A stretch of 64,000 nt of DNA from an uncultured bacterium (GTDB lineage Bacteria > Desulfobacterota > BSN033 > UBA1163): contig CALLAL010000019.1 in NCBI GenBank assembly GCA_938002255.1, positions 1-64,000 of the forward strand, read 5' to 3'. Positions within the stretch are counted from its first letter, which is position 1. Each line of letters opens with the position of its first letter. Shown here one piece after another: positions 43,636-51,385 of this stretch. The translations under genes and the position numbers were made by a program. Below the pieces are notes generated by a model. That model had not been told where the DNA came from. It worked only from the letters and a program-made list of their open reading frames with translations, and ran no database searches.

Positions 43636-44712
43636 TTAAGGTAATGCGATGCACTTTTCGGGGTTTAAGTAGAGGTAAAGCTCTTCTCCTTCCTTCTGCC
43701 TCAAATGATAAGGGACCTGGACTCGAATCATCGTATGATCCACGTTGACAAAGAAATTAAGAAAGTTGCCCAAATAGGCACGATGCATGATCGTGCCTTT
43801 AAAGACGTTGTCTCGAGACCCTGAAGGTTCTGCATACACCTCAATATCTTCGGGACGAATAGACACATGGACCTTTTGATCCGGGACGGCTGTCGCTGAG
43901 TCAAACACCTTACAAAGTATCTTCTGACCGAATTCCGTTGTCACATAGATCTGATTCTCTCGGATTTCCGCAATCTCTCCTGGGATGAAGTTGGTCGTTC
44001 CGATGAAATCGGCCACAAACCGATTGGCAGGTTTCTTATAGATCTCTTCTGGAGCGCCGACCTGCACAATATTCCCTGACTCCATGACGGCAATCCGATC
44101 CGAGATGACCATGGCTTCTGCTTGATCGTGAGTCACATAGACAGAGGTCATATTCATCCGTCTTACCAGGCTCTTGATTTCGAATCGCATCCTCTCCCTG
44201 AGTTTCGCATCGAGGTTGCTGAGGGGTTCATCGAGCAGGAGTACCTTAGGATTTCTTACCAGTGCCCTTGCAAGGGCAACCCTCTGCTGCTGGCCACCGC
44301 TCAATTGCCCAGGATATCTTTTCCCCAGGCCGGAGAGCCCCACGGATTCCAAAACTTCGTTTACCCTTCTTTTGATTTCCTCTTTAGGAAGTCTCTGAAG
44401 TTTTAACCCATAGGCTACATTATCAAAGACCCTCAAATGAGGCCAAACCGCATAGTTTTGAAAGACCATTCCAATTTCCCTCTGTGAAGGCGGGACAAAA
44501 CCTTTTGAAAACATTGGCTTTCCATCAATCAGAACATCACCCTCGTCAGGTCTCTCCAGTCCAGCAATACAACGCAGGGTAGTTGTCTTCCCGCATCCGC
44601 TGGGTCCAAGAAGGGTTAGGATCTCTCCTTGAATGACCTCCAGATCGATATGGTTGACTGCCACCATGGTTCCAAACTTTTTAAAAAGGTTTTCAATCTT
44701 AATGAAAGCCAT
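43636..44712 (-). CDS. ABC importer ATPase, FbpC/PotA-like
   Basis: About 358 residues from ATG 44712 (MAFIKIENLFKKFGTM). Walker A GPSGCGKTT, signature LSGGQQQRVALARAL, Walker [33 protein letters not shown] and a TOBE domain. The start overlaps the permease stop (TGATG). The frame open to 44889 runs inside the permease gene and is not real. With the fused permease and iron-type binding protein it resembles Fe3+/polyamine/phosphonate-type importers. Confidence 0.88.
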   Translation of the reverse strand: MAFIKIENLFKKFGTMVAVNHIDLEVIQGEILTLLGPSGCGKTTTLRCIAGLERPDEGDVLIDGKPMFSKGFVPPSQREIGMVFQNYAVWPHLRVFDNVAYGLKLQRLPKEEIKRRVNEVLESVGLSGLGKRYPGQLSGGQQQRVALARALVRNPKVLLLDEPLSNLDAKLRERMRFEIKSLVRRMNMTSVYVTHDQAEAMVISDRIAVMESGNIVQVGAPEEIYKKPANRFVADFIGTTNFIPGEIAEIRENQIYVTTEFGQKILCKVFDSATAVPDQKVHVSIRPEDIEVYAEPSGSRDNVFKGTIMHRAYLGNFLNFFVNVDHTMIRVQVPYHLRQKEGEELYLYLNPEKCIALP

Positions 44713-46394
44713 CAATATTTTCCTCCGGATGAACCCCAGGCTGCTCCGAGGATTCCTCCTCCGATGCGAGCCACAATGAGTAGAAGGACGAAGATGATCA
44801 CAATCATCAGAAATGCCATGGCTCCGGCGATGCCAAATTCCATACCTCGATGCCAGTTCAGATAGATGCCAATGGGCAAGGTCTCCCATCCACCTCGATA
44901 AAGGAAGATGGCGGTTGAAATTTCCTGGAACGCCATGATAAAAAACATCACCAGACCAACAAAAACTCCTTTCAATAACAGCGGCAAAGAAATATTGATA
45001 AAGGTTTTAAACTTCCCCGCACCGGATACTTCTGAAGCCTCTTCAAGAGAGACATCGAGCTGTAGATACGAAGCATGGGCCATTCTTAAAAAGTAGGGAA
45101 GTCGCCGGATGAAAAGGGATAAAGGCATAATGATCCAGTGGGTGGCCAGGGGAATGCCTTCCCAGAAGGCAAGTAAATAGCTCACACCAACAGCAATGCC
45201 CGGGAACGCAAGCATCAGAGTGATCACGAAGTCAAGCGTATCCTTTCCCGGGACTTTGGTCCGGGTAATCAGATAAGCGGCTGGAAGCCCGAAGGTCACG
45301 CCAAAGAGAAGTGCTACGGCACTGAAGACGAACGAATTTTTCAAAAGGATGGGTGTTTCAAGAAAGATAAGCCTGAAATTATCGAGGGTCCAATAGGAAG
45401 GAAAAGGTTGCAAGACCCACCGCCTTGAAAAGGCTGACAATCCAAGAACAATGGGAATGAGAAGCACAAAGACGGCAATAAAAAGCATGTAAGCATAAGC
45501 CCATACCTTCGTAAACAGTCCGGTCTCGATAATCCTTCCCTCCAGCGTTGTCCCTTTCGAGAGGGCGGTATATTTCTTCTTCTCCACCCAGGTCTTGGAA
45601 GCAAGAAAGATTCCCACGCAGATGAGAGAGGAGATCACCACGGAAACTATGCCCATATATTTCCGATGCATATCGGTAAAGTGGTAAGCGATATTAATAT
45701 AGGCAATCGAGGGAAGATAATCTTGCTGTCCGAAAATGAGTGGGGTTAACCAGTCAGTGAAGGGCCATAAAAAGACAATGACTGCTCCGGCCAAATAATT
45801 CGGGCTAGTCAACGGCAGAGTAACGGTCAAAAACCTTTTCCAGCCACTTGCTCCCTCAACTTCTGCTGCCTCTTCGAGAGAAGGATCGATATTGGTAAAT
45901 CCCGCTGAAATGCTGAGAACGATAAAAGGCAGGAGATGAAGAGCCTGAATGAAGACCAACCCATGGAGTCCAAAGACGAAGTTAATCGGTTTGCTGATCA
46001 ACCCCCAATCCATCAAGAGGAGATTGATTGTTCCCATCTTTCCAAAAAGCACGATCAGGGCAAAGGCTCCAGCATAGGCGGGTAAGACAATGGGCAAAAG
46101 GATGAGTGCTGTGAAAAGCACTTTTCCTTTAAGACGATATCTCGCAAGAATATAAGCCAGTGGCAACCCGACCAGTGTGGTCGTGGCAAGGACCAGTACG
46201 CCAAGGAGTAAGGTGTTCCCAAACGTTTTTAAATAATAAGGATCTTTAAAAAAATCGATATAATTCTGAAGGCCATAGCGATCGGTTCCTGCGATCTTAA
46301 AGCTTTCGATCATTAAAAAGGAAAGCGGATAGATGACAAAGAGAGCGACCACAGACCAAAGGATCGCTGAGATAAGGAGGTTGCCTCGTGACAT
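44712..46394 (-). CDS. ABC importer permease, two fused permease domains
   Basis: 560 residues, ~12 membrane segments in two similar halves. Each half has an EAA coupling loop: FTNIDPSLEEAAEVEGASGW (~185) and YLQLDVSLEEASEVSGAGKF (~470). Such double permeases are typical of FbpB/iron- and thiamine-type importers. A strong hairpin (46408-46453) lies between it and the binding-protein gene. Confidence 0.9.
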   Translation of the reverse strand: MSRGNLLISAILWSVVALFVIYPLSFLMIESFKIAGTDRYGLQNYIDFFKDPYYLKTFGNTLLLGVLVLATTTLVGLPLAYILARYRLKGKVLFTALILLPIVLPAYAGAFALIVLFGKMGTINLLLMDWGLISKPINFVFGLHGLVFIQALHLLPFIVLSISAGFTNIDPSLEEAAEVEGASGWKRFLTVTLPLTSPNYLAGAVIVFLWPFTDWLTPLIFGQQDYLPSIAYINIAYHFTDMHRKYMGIVSVVISSLICVGIFLASKTWVEKKKYTALSKGTTLEGRIIETGLFTKVWAYAYMLFIAVFVLLIPIVLGLSAFSRRWVLQPFPSYWTLDNFRLIFLETPILLKNSFVFSAVALLFGVTFGLPAAYLITRTKVPGKDTLDFVITLMLAFPGIAVGVSYLLAFWEGIPLATHWIIMPLSLFIRRLPYFLRMAHASYLQLDVSLEEASEVSGAGKFKTFINISLPLLLKGVFVGLVMFFIMAFQEISTAIFLYRGGWETLPIGIYLNWHRGMEFGIAGAMAFLMIVIIFVLLLIVARIGGGILGAAWGSSGGKY

Positions 46395-46407
46395 GGATGA
46401 TCCTTTT

Positions 46408-46453
46408 GTGAAATGGCGAGGGCGAGCCGGCGCTCGCCCTCGTGCCCCTTCAC
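46408..46453 (-). other. very stable intercistronic hairpin after the binding-protein gene
   Basis: CGAGGGCGAGC (46417-46427) pairs perfectly with GCTCGCCCTCG (46432-46442) around CGGC. An outer GTGAA/TTCAC pair (46408-46412, 46449-46453) extends it. It lacks a T-run and so is probably a 3' stabiliser that raises binding-protein expression above the permease. Confidence 0.75.
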
Positions 46454-46469
46454 GGTAAAATGGAGAGCA

Positions 46470-47771
46470 TTATTTTACAAGTAACGTCCGGGCTTCCGAA
46501 GCAGCCAATCGTGCTTGGGCATAGGCACCGTCGAACTCAAAGAGTCTTCGGGCCTCTTTGATTTTTGCTTCTGCCCTTGTCACATCAACCCCTTTCTTTT
46601 TTGCGGCATCGATTTCACCCTCCACCTCTTCGATCAGAAAAAGACTGCTTTTCAATTCCCTCCATTTCCGATAGATTTCCATCTCGTAATAGCGGTTGAC
46701 TTCATCCCATCGCTTTGTGGCAAGCTCGAGATCATAATTGATAAATCCCACTTTCAAATCCCAGAAGGAATCCACCCCAAGGGCATCCCGGGCGTGTTTG
46801 GCCATGGTCACGCCTTCTTTTTCCCAGACGGAAAATTTAATATCTGTCCGCGCCGGGAAGTAGCGACCTTCCAGAACGTATTTCTGGCCTTCCAGACTGA
46901 AAAGCCAATCGAGGAAGATTTTTCCATTGGCTTCATTGGGAGCCCCTTTTAATAATCCAACCGCTTCCGGAACCAAAATGGTTTTGTCAGGGAGTAAGTC
47001 TCGCACCGGATAGCCATCCGCCCGTGCACCCATCGCATTCATTTGAGGCTGAGCAATCCCGATGGGAACTTCGCCCCGGCTAACCATATGGGTGGTATCC
47101 ACACTTCCGGTTGAAAATCTGGCTAACTGAGCTGCCAGAAGACGATTATAGGCCCATCCTTCTTTTTCACCGAAACTCTGGAGATGAATTTCGATCACCT
47201 CATGTTGGGTGCCCGAGGCATAGGGTAAGGTCTGGACGACATACTCTCTGTAAATAGGATTCAGCAACTCTTTCCAGGTCTTTGGCACCGGCAATTTGAG
47301 CGCTTTCAAGACCCTCTCGTTATAAAGATTGGTGACTATCCAGGGCGCAAAACAGGTCCACATAAATTTCTCATCTTTGACCTTCATGCCACCCCATTTA
47401 TCAGGAATCTTGTCCCAATCTTTCGGTTTATATGGAACAATTAAACCTTCTTTATCCAAAACTTCGAAGGCAGGAGCGCCGGCGCCTAAAAAGACATCGG
47501 CATCAGGTTTTCCCTTCCATGCCCGCACCTTATCCACACAGACCGGCCATCCGCCTGGCCTAACAAAGGTGATATCAATGTCCTTCCCATAAGTCTTTTT
47601 GTAATACTCCTTGAAACCTTTCATCAGACTGTCAGAGAGTTCTTTGTAAACCGGGCCAACCCAACCAACCTTCTCTCTCTGCGCTTGGACCTCGGAAAAT
47701 GGCACAGAAAGAACCATCCCCAAGATCATTAAAAAAAGTGTAGTGATTTTGATGACTCCTTTCCCTTTCAT
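46470..47771 (-). CDS. ABC importer substrate-binding protein with C-terminal helical extension
   Basis: About 433 residues from ATG 47771, after GAAAGGAGGG. Signal peptide (TTLFLMILGMVLSVPFSEVQ), then a type II periplasmic-binding fold (~30-345): WVGPVYKELSDSLMKGFKEY, GKPDADVFLGAGAPAFEVLD, VNLY-like NLYNERVLKALKL and LLKGAPNEANGKIFLDWLF. This is the wording of Fe3+/2-AEP/thiamine-type binding proteins. The last ~85 residues (KWRELKSSLFLIEEVEGEID… to the end) form charged helices not normally present. Substrate unknown; glycerol-phosphate is only a guess from the neighbours. Confidence 0.85.
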   Translation of the reverse strand: MKGKGVIKITTLFLMILGMVLSVPFSEVQAQREKVGWVGPVYKELSDSLMKGFKEYYKKTYGKDIDITFVRPGGWPVCVDKVRAWKGKPDADVFLGAGAPAFEVLDKEGLIVPYKPKDWDKIPDKWGGMKVKDEKFMWTCFAPWIVTNLYNERVLKALKLPVPKTWKELLNPIYREYVVQTLPYASGTQHEVIEIHLQSFGEKEGWAYNRLLAAQLARFSTGSVDTTHMVSRGEVPIGIAQPQMNAMGARADGYPVRDLLPDKTILVPEAVGLLKGAPNEANGKIFLDWLFSLEGQKYVLEGRYFPARTDIKFSVWEKEGVTMAKHARDALGVDSFWDLKVGFINYDLELATKRWDEVNRYYEMEIYRKWRELKSSLFLIEEVEGEIDAAKKKGVDVTRAEAKIKEARRLFEFDGAYAQARLAASEARTLLVK

Positions 47772-47999
47772 GTTAAGCCCTCCTTTCGGTAACCTAATGG
47801 ATGTTAAAATGGAATCTTCCGAGAAGACAGGATTGATTCGCTCCTCCACCTCCGCTCTTTAATATCATCATGTGACAATCATGTGACCAATCAAAAACAT
47901 TTAAGTTACAGATTCTTATTCCCATCTTTCAAGGGTTGGTTATTTTTTTCACAATATTATCTTTCATTTAAAAAGATGTCAAGAACAATCACACACCCA

Positions 48000-48227
48000 G
48001 TAACCCCTCAGTTTAATAAATAAAAAAAAAGGTTGGGAGGTTGCTTCGGAAAAACCTTGAAGCGAAACCTCTGTTCGTCAAAACGACCCAATCTGATTCA
48101 AAAAAATAAAATTCAAAGGGCATGAAGGCTTCGATGAGGATAACCTTTGATAACCGCTATTCAAGGTTTTGGAGGAGGAACGTTCCAACCCTTTTAAACC
48201 GAAAACACCACATTACTGAGGGATGAC
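48000..48227 (+). mobile_element. MITE-like element, copy 3
   Basis: 228 bp, same orientation as copy 1. Ends are GTAACCCCTCAGTTT and the complement of GTCATCCCTCAGTAA. Flanks CACACCCA (47992-47999) and CACACAAA (48228-48235) agree at 6 of 8 positions, fitting an older target duplication. Internal arms and most of the core are conserved. It lies between the divergent binding-protein and radical SAM genes, 20 nt from the -35 box of the latter. Confidence 0.85.
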
Positions 48228-48247
48228 CACACAAAGTGAAATAAAAA

Positions 48248-48276
48248 TTGACAACGACTTGTTTTCATCTTATAAA
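48248..48276 (+). promoter_or_regulatory. promoter of the radical SAM gene
   Basis: TTGACA (48248-48253), 17-nt spacer, TATAAA (48271-48276), ~95 nt before the ATG. Confidence 0.75.
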
Positions 48277-48370
48277 TAGGTTTAAAGGATTTGCCGACCG
48301 AATCGTGTTCTTTACCATCCGGATCAAACCCTTTAACCTCACTCTTGTTCGAATTAAGGTTGAATGATTT

Positions 48371-49861
48371 ATGAACGTTCTTTTGATCTATCCTGAAATT
48401 CCGGATACCTTCTGGAGTTTCAAACATGCCCTCAAGTTCATCCGCAAAAAGGCCGCTTCTCCACCGCTTGGCCTCCTCACCATTGCTCCGATGTTACCCT
48501 CTGAATGGAAAAAACGGCTGGTTGATCTCAATGTGAGAAAGCTCACCAGGGAAGACCTGGTATGGGCAGATTGCGCCCTGATCAGTGCCATGACCGTTCA
48601 AAGAGACTCAGCCAAGAGGACGATTGCCCAATGCAAAGAGGCAGGCCTGCGGGTCATCGCAGGGGGACCGCTCTTCACAACCGAGTACGAACAGTTCGAA
48701 AGAGTCGATCATTTCGTCCTCAATGAAGCAGAGTTGACCCTGCCCGCCTTTCTTGAGGACTTTACCAGAGGACAGGCTCGGAGAGTTTATACAACTTCTG
48801 CATTTGCCGATATTCGTAAGACACCTACGCCCATGTGGGAGCTAGTTCGGTTTGGTGATTACGCTTCCATGTCCGTCCAATTTTCACGAGGGTGCCCTTT
48901 TAACTGTGAGTTCTGCAATGTGACCGCCCTGTTCGGCCATCGGCCACGCACCAAGAGCGCTTTGCAGTTGATCGCTGAACTGGACAGCCTCTACCGATTA
49001 GGATGGCGCGGAGGGGTCTTTTTTGTGGACGACAACCTTATTGGAAACAAAAGACAACTCCGACAGGAACTCTTGCCTGCCCTCATGGAGTGGCGAAGAG
49101 ATAAAAAGGGATTTTTGTTCAGTACCGAGGTGTCAATCAATCTGGCTGACGACGAGTCCTTGATCCAGATGATGGTCCAAGCAGGGTTTGACACGGTCTT
49201 CATTGGAATCGAAACGCCAAATGAAGAAAGTCTTGCGGAATGCAGTAAAAAGCAGAATATGCATCGAGATCTGGTGCAGGATGTGAAGCGAATTCAGCGA
49301 GGAGGACTTCAGGTGCAGGGAGGATTCATCCTCGGTTTTGACAACGACTCGGCGCTGACGTTTCGTCGGTTGATCGATTTCATTCAGAAAAGTGGAATCG
49401 CCACGGCAATGGTCGGCCTTCTCCAAGCTCCTCCAGGGACCAAACTTTACGAGCGTCTTAAACAGGCAGGACGTTTGTTCGACAAATTGTCTGGAGATAA
49501 TGTGGATGGATCCACAAATATCATCCCCCTCATGAATCTGGATGTTCTTCGAAAGGGATACAAAGAGGTCCTCCAGTACCTCTACTCTCCCGAGGCTTAT
49601 TATCAACGGGTCAAAACCTTTTTGAAAGAATACAAACCTCCCAAAATCCATATTTCATTTAATGCCCGCCAGATTCCGGTAAACCTCCACGCTTTGATCC
49701 ACTCGATTTTACGATTGGGCATTGTTGGAAAAGAACGGGTTCAGTATTGGAAACTCTTCTGGTGGACCCTTTTTCGTCGCCCAAGGGTTTTTCCCCTGGC
49801 CATCACCTTGGCCATCTATGGACATCATTTCCGTAAGACCAGTGAGACCCATGTTTTGTAG
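48371..49861 (+). CDS. B12-binding-type radical SAM protein (DUF4070-like)
   Basis: 496 residues. N-terminal cobalamin-binding-like part (~1-150): MNVLLIYPEIPDTFWSFKHA, SPPLGLLTIAPMLP. The radical SAM core has RGCPFNCEFCNVTALFGHRP, with the three cluster Cys in CPFNCEFC, FFVDDNLIGNKRQLRQELLP and GFDTVFIGIETPNEESL. The C-terminal region resembles DUF4070-type proteins. Relatives modify lipids, hopanoids or peptides, with methylation or rearrangement chemistry. A true cobalamin ligand (DxHxxG) is not visible, so B12 use is unsure. Monocistronic, with its own promoter next to MITE copy 3. Confidence 0.85.
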   Translation: MNVLLIYPEIPDTFWSFKHALKFIRKKAASPPLGLLTIAPMLPSEWKKRLVDLNVRKLTREDLVWADCALISAMTVQRDSAKRTIAQCKEAGLRVIAGGPLFTTEYEQFERVDHFVLNEAELTLPAFLEDFTRGQARRVYTTSAFADIRKTPTPMWELVRFGDYASMSVQFSRGCPFNCEFCNVTALFGHRPRTKSALQLIAELDSLYRLGWRGGVFFVDDNLIGNKRQLRQELLPALMEWRRDKKGFLFSTEVSINLADDESLIQMMVQAGFDTVFIGIETPNEESLAECSKKQNMHRDLVQDVKRIQRGGLQVQGGFILGFDNDSALTFRRLIDFIQKSGIATAMVGLLQAPPGTKLYERLKQAGRLFDKLSGDNVDGSTNIIPLMNLDVLRKGYKEVLQYLYSPEAYYQRVKTFLKEYKPPKIHISFNARQIPVNLHALIHSILRLGIVGKERVQYWKLFWWTLFRRPRVFPLAITLAIYGHHFRKTSETHVL

Positions 49862-49920
49862 CTTGATTTGACTCTTCCTTGACTTTCCCTCTTAAATAAA
49901 TTAAAAAATAATTAAGTTAG

Positions 49921-50030
49921 ATCTCCGAGCCCTTTTCCTAAATCCTTCATGGACAAGGAAGATGGCCGCCAGGGCATGGCTGGAAACGGCCATACCTCCC
50001 GTGTTTGGAAAGGAGATGGAAAACGCCTGA
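49921..50030 (+). promoter_or_regulatory. molybdenum cofactor (Moco) riboswitch aptamer
   Basis: The segments CTCCGAGCC (49923-49931), GCCGCCAGGGCATGGCTGG, AAACGGCC, CCTCCCGT and GGAAAGGAGATGG follow one another as in the Moco RNA motif. It precedes a Moco biosynthesis operon and is followed at once by a terminator, so it should switch the operon off when cofactor is abundant. Positions 49998-50007 (CCCGTGTTTG) are complementary to 50044-50053 in the terminator, which supplies an antiterminator pairing. Confidence 0.88.
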
Positions 50031-50033
50031 ATG

Positions 50034-50071
50034 GCCGATACCTCAAACACGGGTATCGGCTTTTTTGTTTT
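50034..50071 (+). terminator. riboswitch-controlled intrinsic terminator
   Basis: GCCGATACC (50034-50042) pairs with GGTATCGGC (50052-50060) around a 9-nt loop, followed by TTTTTTGTTTT. The moeA start is 85 nt downstream. Expression platform of the Moco riboswitch. Confidence 0.88.
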
Positions 50072-50155
50072 AATATATAACATCAATGGAAACGAGTCCC
50101 CCAAACATTCAGTGAGGTGCGCCATTCCTTCTCTTTTTTGTAATTTGGATTGACT

Positions 50156-51385
50156 ATGAAAGGGTTTTTCAGGGTTCAGACGCCCAAACAACTTCTTGAG
50201 AAATTGAACCGCTTTGGGCCGCTTCCCTCTGAAGTGGTCTCCCTTGAAGATGCTCTTCATCGGATCCTGGCGGAAGATATCCTTTCACCGATAAACCTTC
50301 CTGAATTTCCCCGATCCACTGTGGATGGGTTTGCTCTAAAAGCAAAGGATACCTATGGGGCCTCTGAAAAGAACCCCGCCCTTCTTCAGGTTGTCGGAGA
50401 AATCCCGATGGGTCAACTTTCCTCCATCCACCTCAAGGATGGGCAAGCCGTCAAGATCGCTACCGGTGGGATGATCCCGGAGGGAGCAGATGGTGTGGAA
50501 ATGGTTGAATACACAGAATGGGTTGATGCCCAGACCATCCATGTGTTTAAACCGATCTCTCCTCTGGAGAACGTTATTCAAGTGGGAGAGGATATTAAAG
50601 AAGGAGAGATCGTCCTAAAAAAAGGACGCCCCATTCGGCCTCAAGAGAGTGGACTACTTGCCGGAATCGGTTGGACCAAAGTCAGAGTATTCCTCAAACC
50701 GAAGGTGGGGATCATCTCCTCTGGAGATGAAATCGTTCCTGTTGAACAAAAGCCAAAGCCCGGAGAGGTGAGGGATATCAACCGCTACACCATTTCTTCT
50801 ATGGTAAGAGAAGCCGGTGGAATTCCAATCTTCTTGGGAATTGCCCGAGATTGTTTTCATGAGATCAAAGAAAAGATCGAATCAGGGTTAAGACAATCCG
50901 ATATGGTCGTCATCACCGGAGGAAGTTCTGTGGGAACCCTTGATCTGGTTGGAGAAGTCTTCCAATCTTTTCATGGAACCGAGATCTTAGGACACGGAAT
51001 CTCCATCAGGCCTGGAAAACCCACCTTGCTTGCCGAAATCGAGAGAAAACCCCTCTTGGGACTTCCGGGCCATCCTGTTTCTGCCATGGTCATCTTTCAT
51101 CTTTTTGGAAAGGCTCTACTGAACATCCTTTCGGGGGTTTCTGAAGAGACAGGACCAAAGAGGATAGGGAAAGCAAAAGCCGGTCGAAATATCCCGTCTG
51201 TGGCAGGAAGAGAGGATTACGTCAGGGTCAAATTGGAAGAAAGGGATGGAACCCTCTGGGCTTACCCTGTTTTTGGGAAATCCGGAGCCATTGCCCACTT
51301 GGCTTATGCGGATGCCTTACTCAAGATCGGAATCGATGAAGAAGGATTGGCAGAAGGAGAAGAAGCTGAAGTGATATTCATATGA
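50156..51385 (+). CDS. moeA: molybdopterin molybdotransferase
   Basis: 409 residues from ATG 50156. MoeA stretches: VSLEDALHRILAEDI, PEFPRSTVDGFALKAKDTYG, ATGGMIPEGADGVEMVEYTE, VGEDIKEGEIVLKKG, GIISSGDEIVPVE, VVITGGSSVGTLDLVGEVF and LLGLPGHPVSAMVIFHLF. It inserts molybdate into adenylylated molybdopterin. First gene of the riboswitch-controlled operon, overlapping the next gene by 4 nt. Confidence 0.93.
   Translation: MKGFFRVQTPKQLLEKLNRFGPLPSEVVSLEDALHRILAEDILSPINLPEFPRSTVDGFALKAKDTYGASEKNPALLQVVGEIPMGQLSSIHLKDGQAVKIATGGMIPEGADGVEMVEYTEWVDAQTIHVFKPISPLENVIQVGEDIKEGEIVLKKGRPIRPQESGLLAGIGWTKVRVFLKPKVGIISSGDEIVPVEQKPKPGEVRDINRYTISSMVREAGGIPIFLGIARDCFHEIKEKIESGLRQSDMVVITGGSSVGTLDLVGEVFQSFHGTEILGHGISIRPGKPTLLAEIERKPLLGLPGHPVSAMVIFHLFGKALLNILSGVSEETGPKRIGKAKAGRNIPSVAGREDYVRVKLEERDGTLWAYPVFGKSGAIAHLAYADALLKIGIDEEGLAEGEEAEVIFI

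Larger units (their letters stand above)
47772..48370. other. intergenic region with MITE copy 3 and a direct repeat
   Basis: No gene. It holds the binding-protein leader, a tandem direct repeat of ATCATGTGAC (47867-47886, ~11-nt period, possibly an operator), MITE copy 3 (48000-48227) and the radical SAM promoter (48248-48276). Confidence 0.6.
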
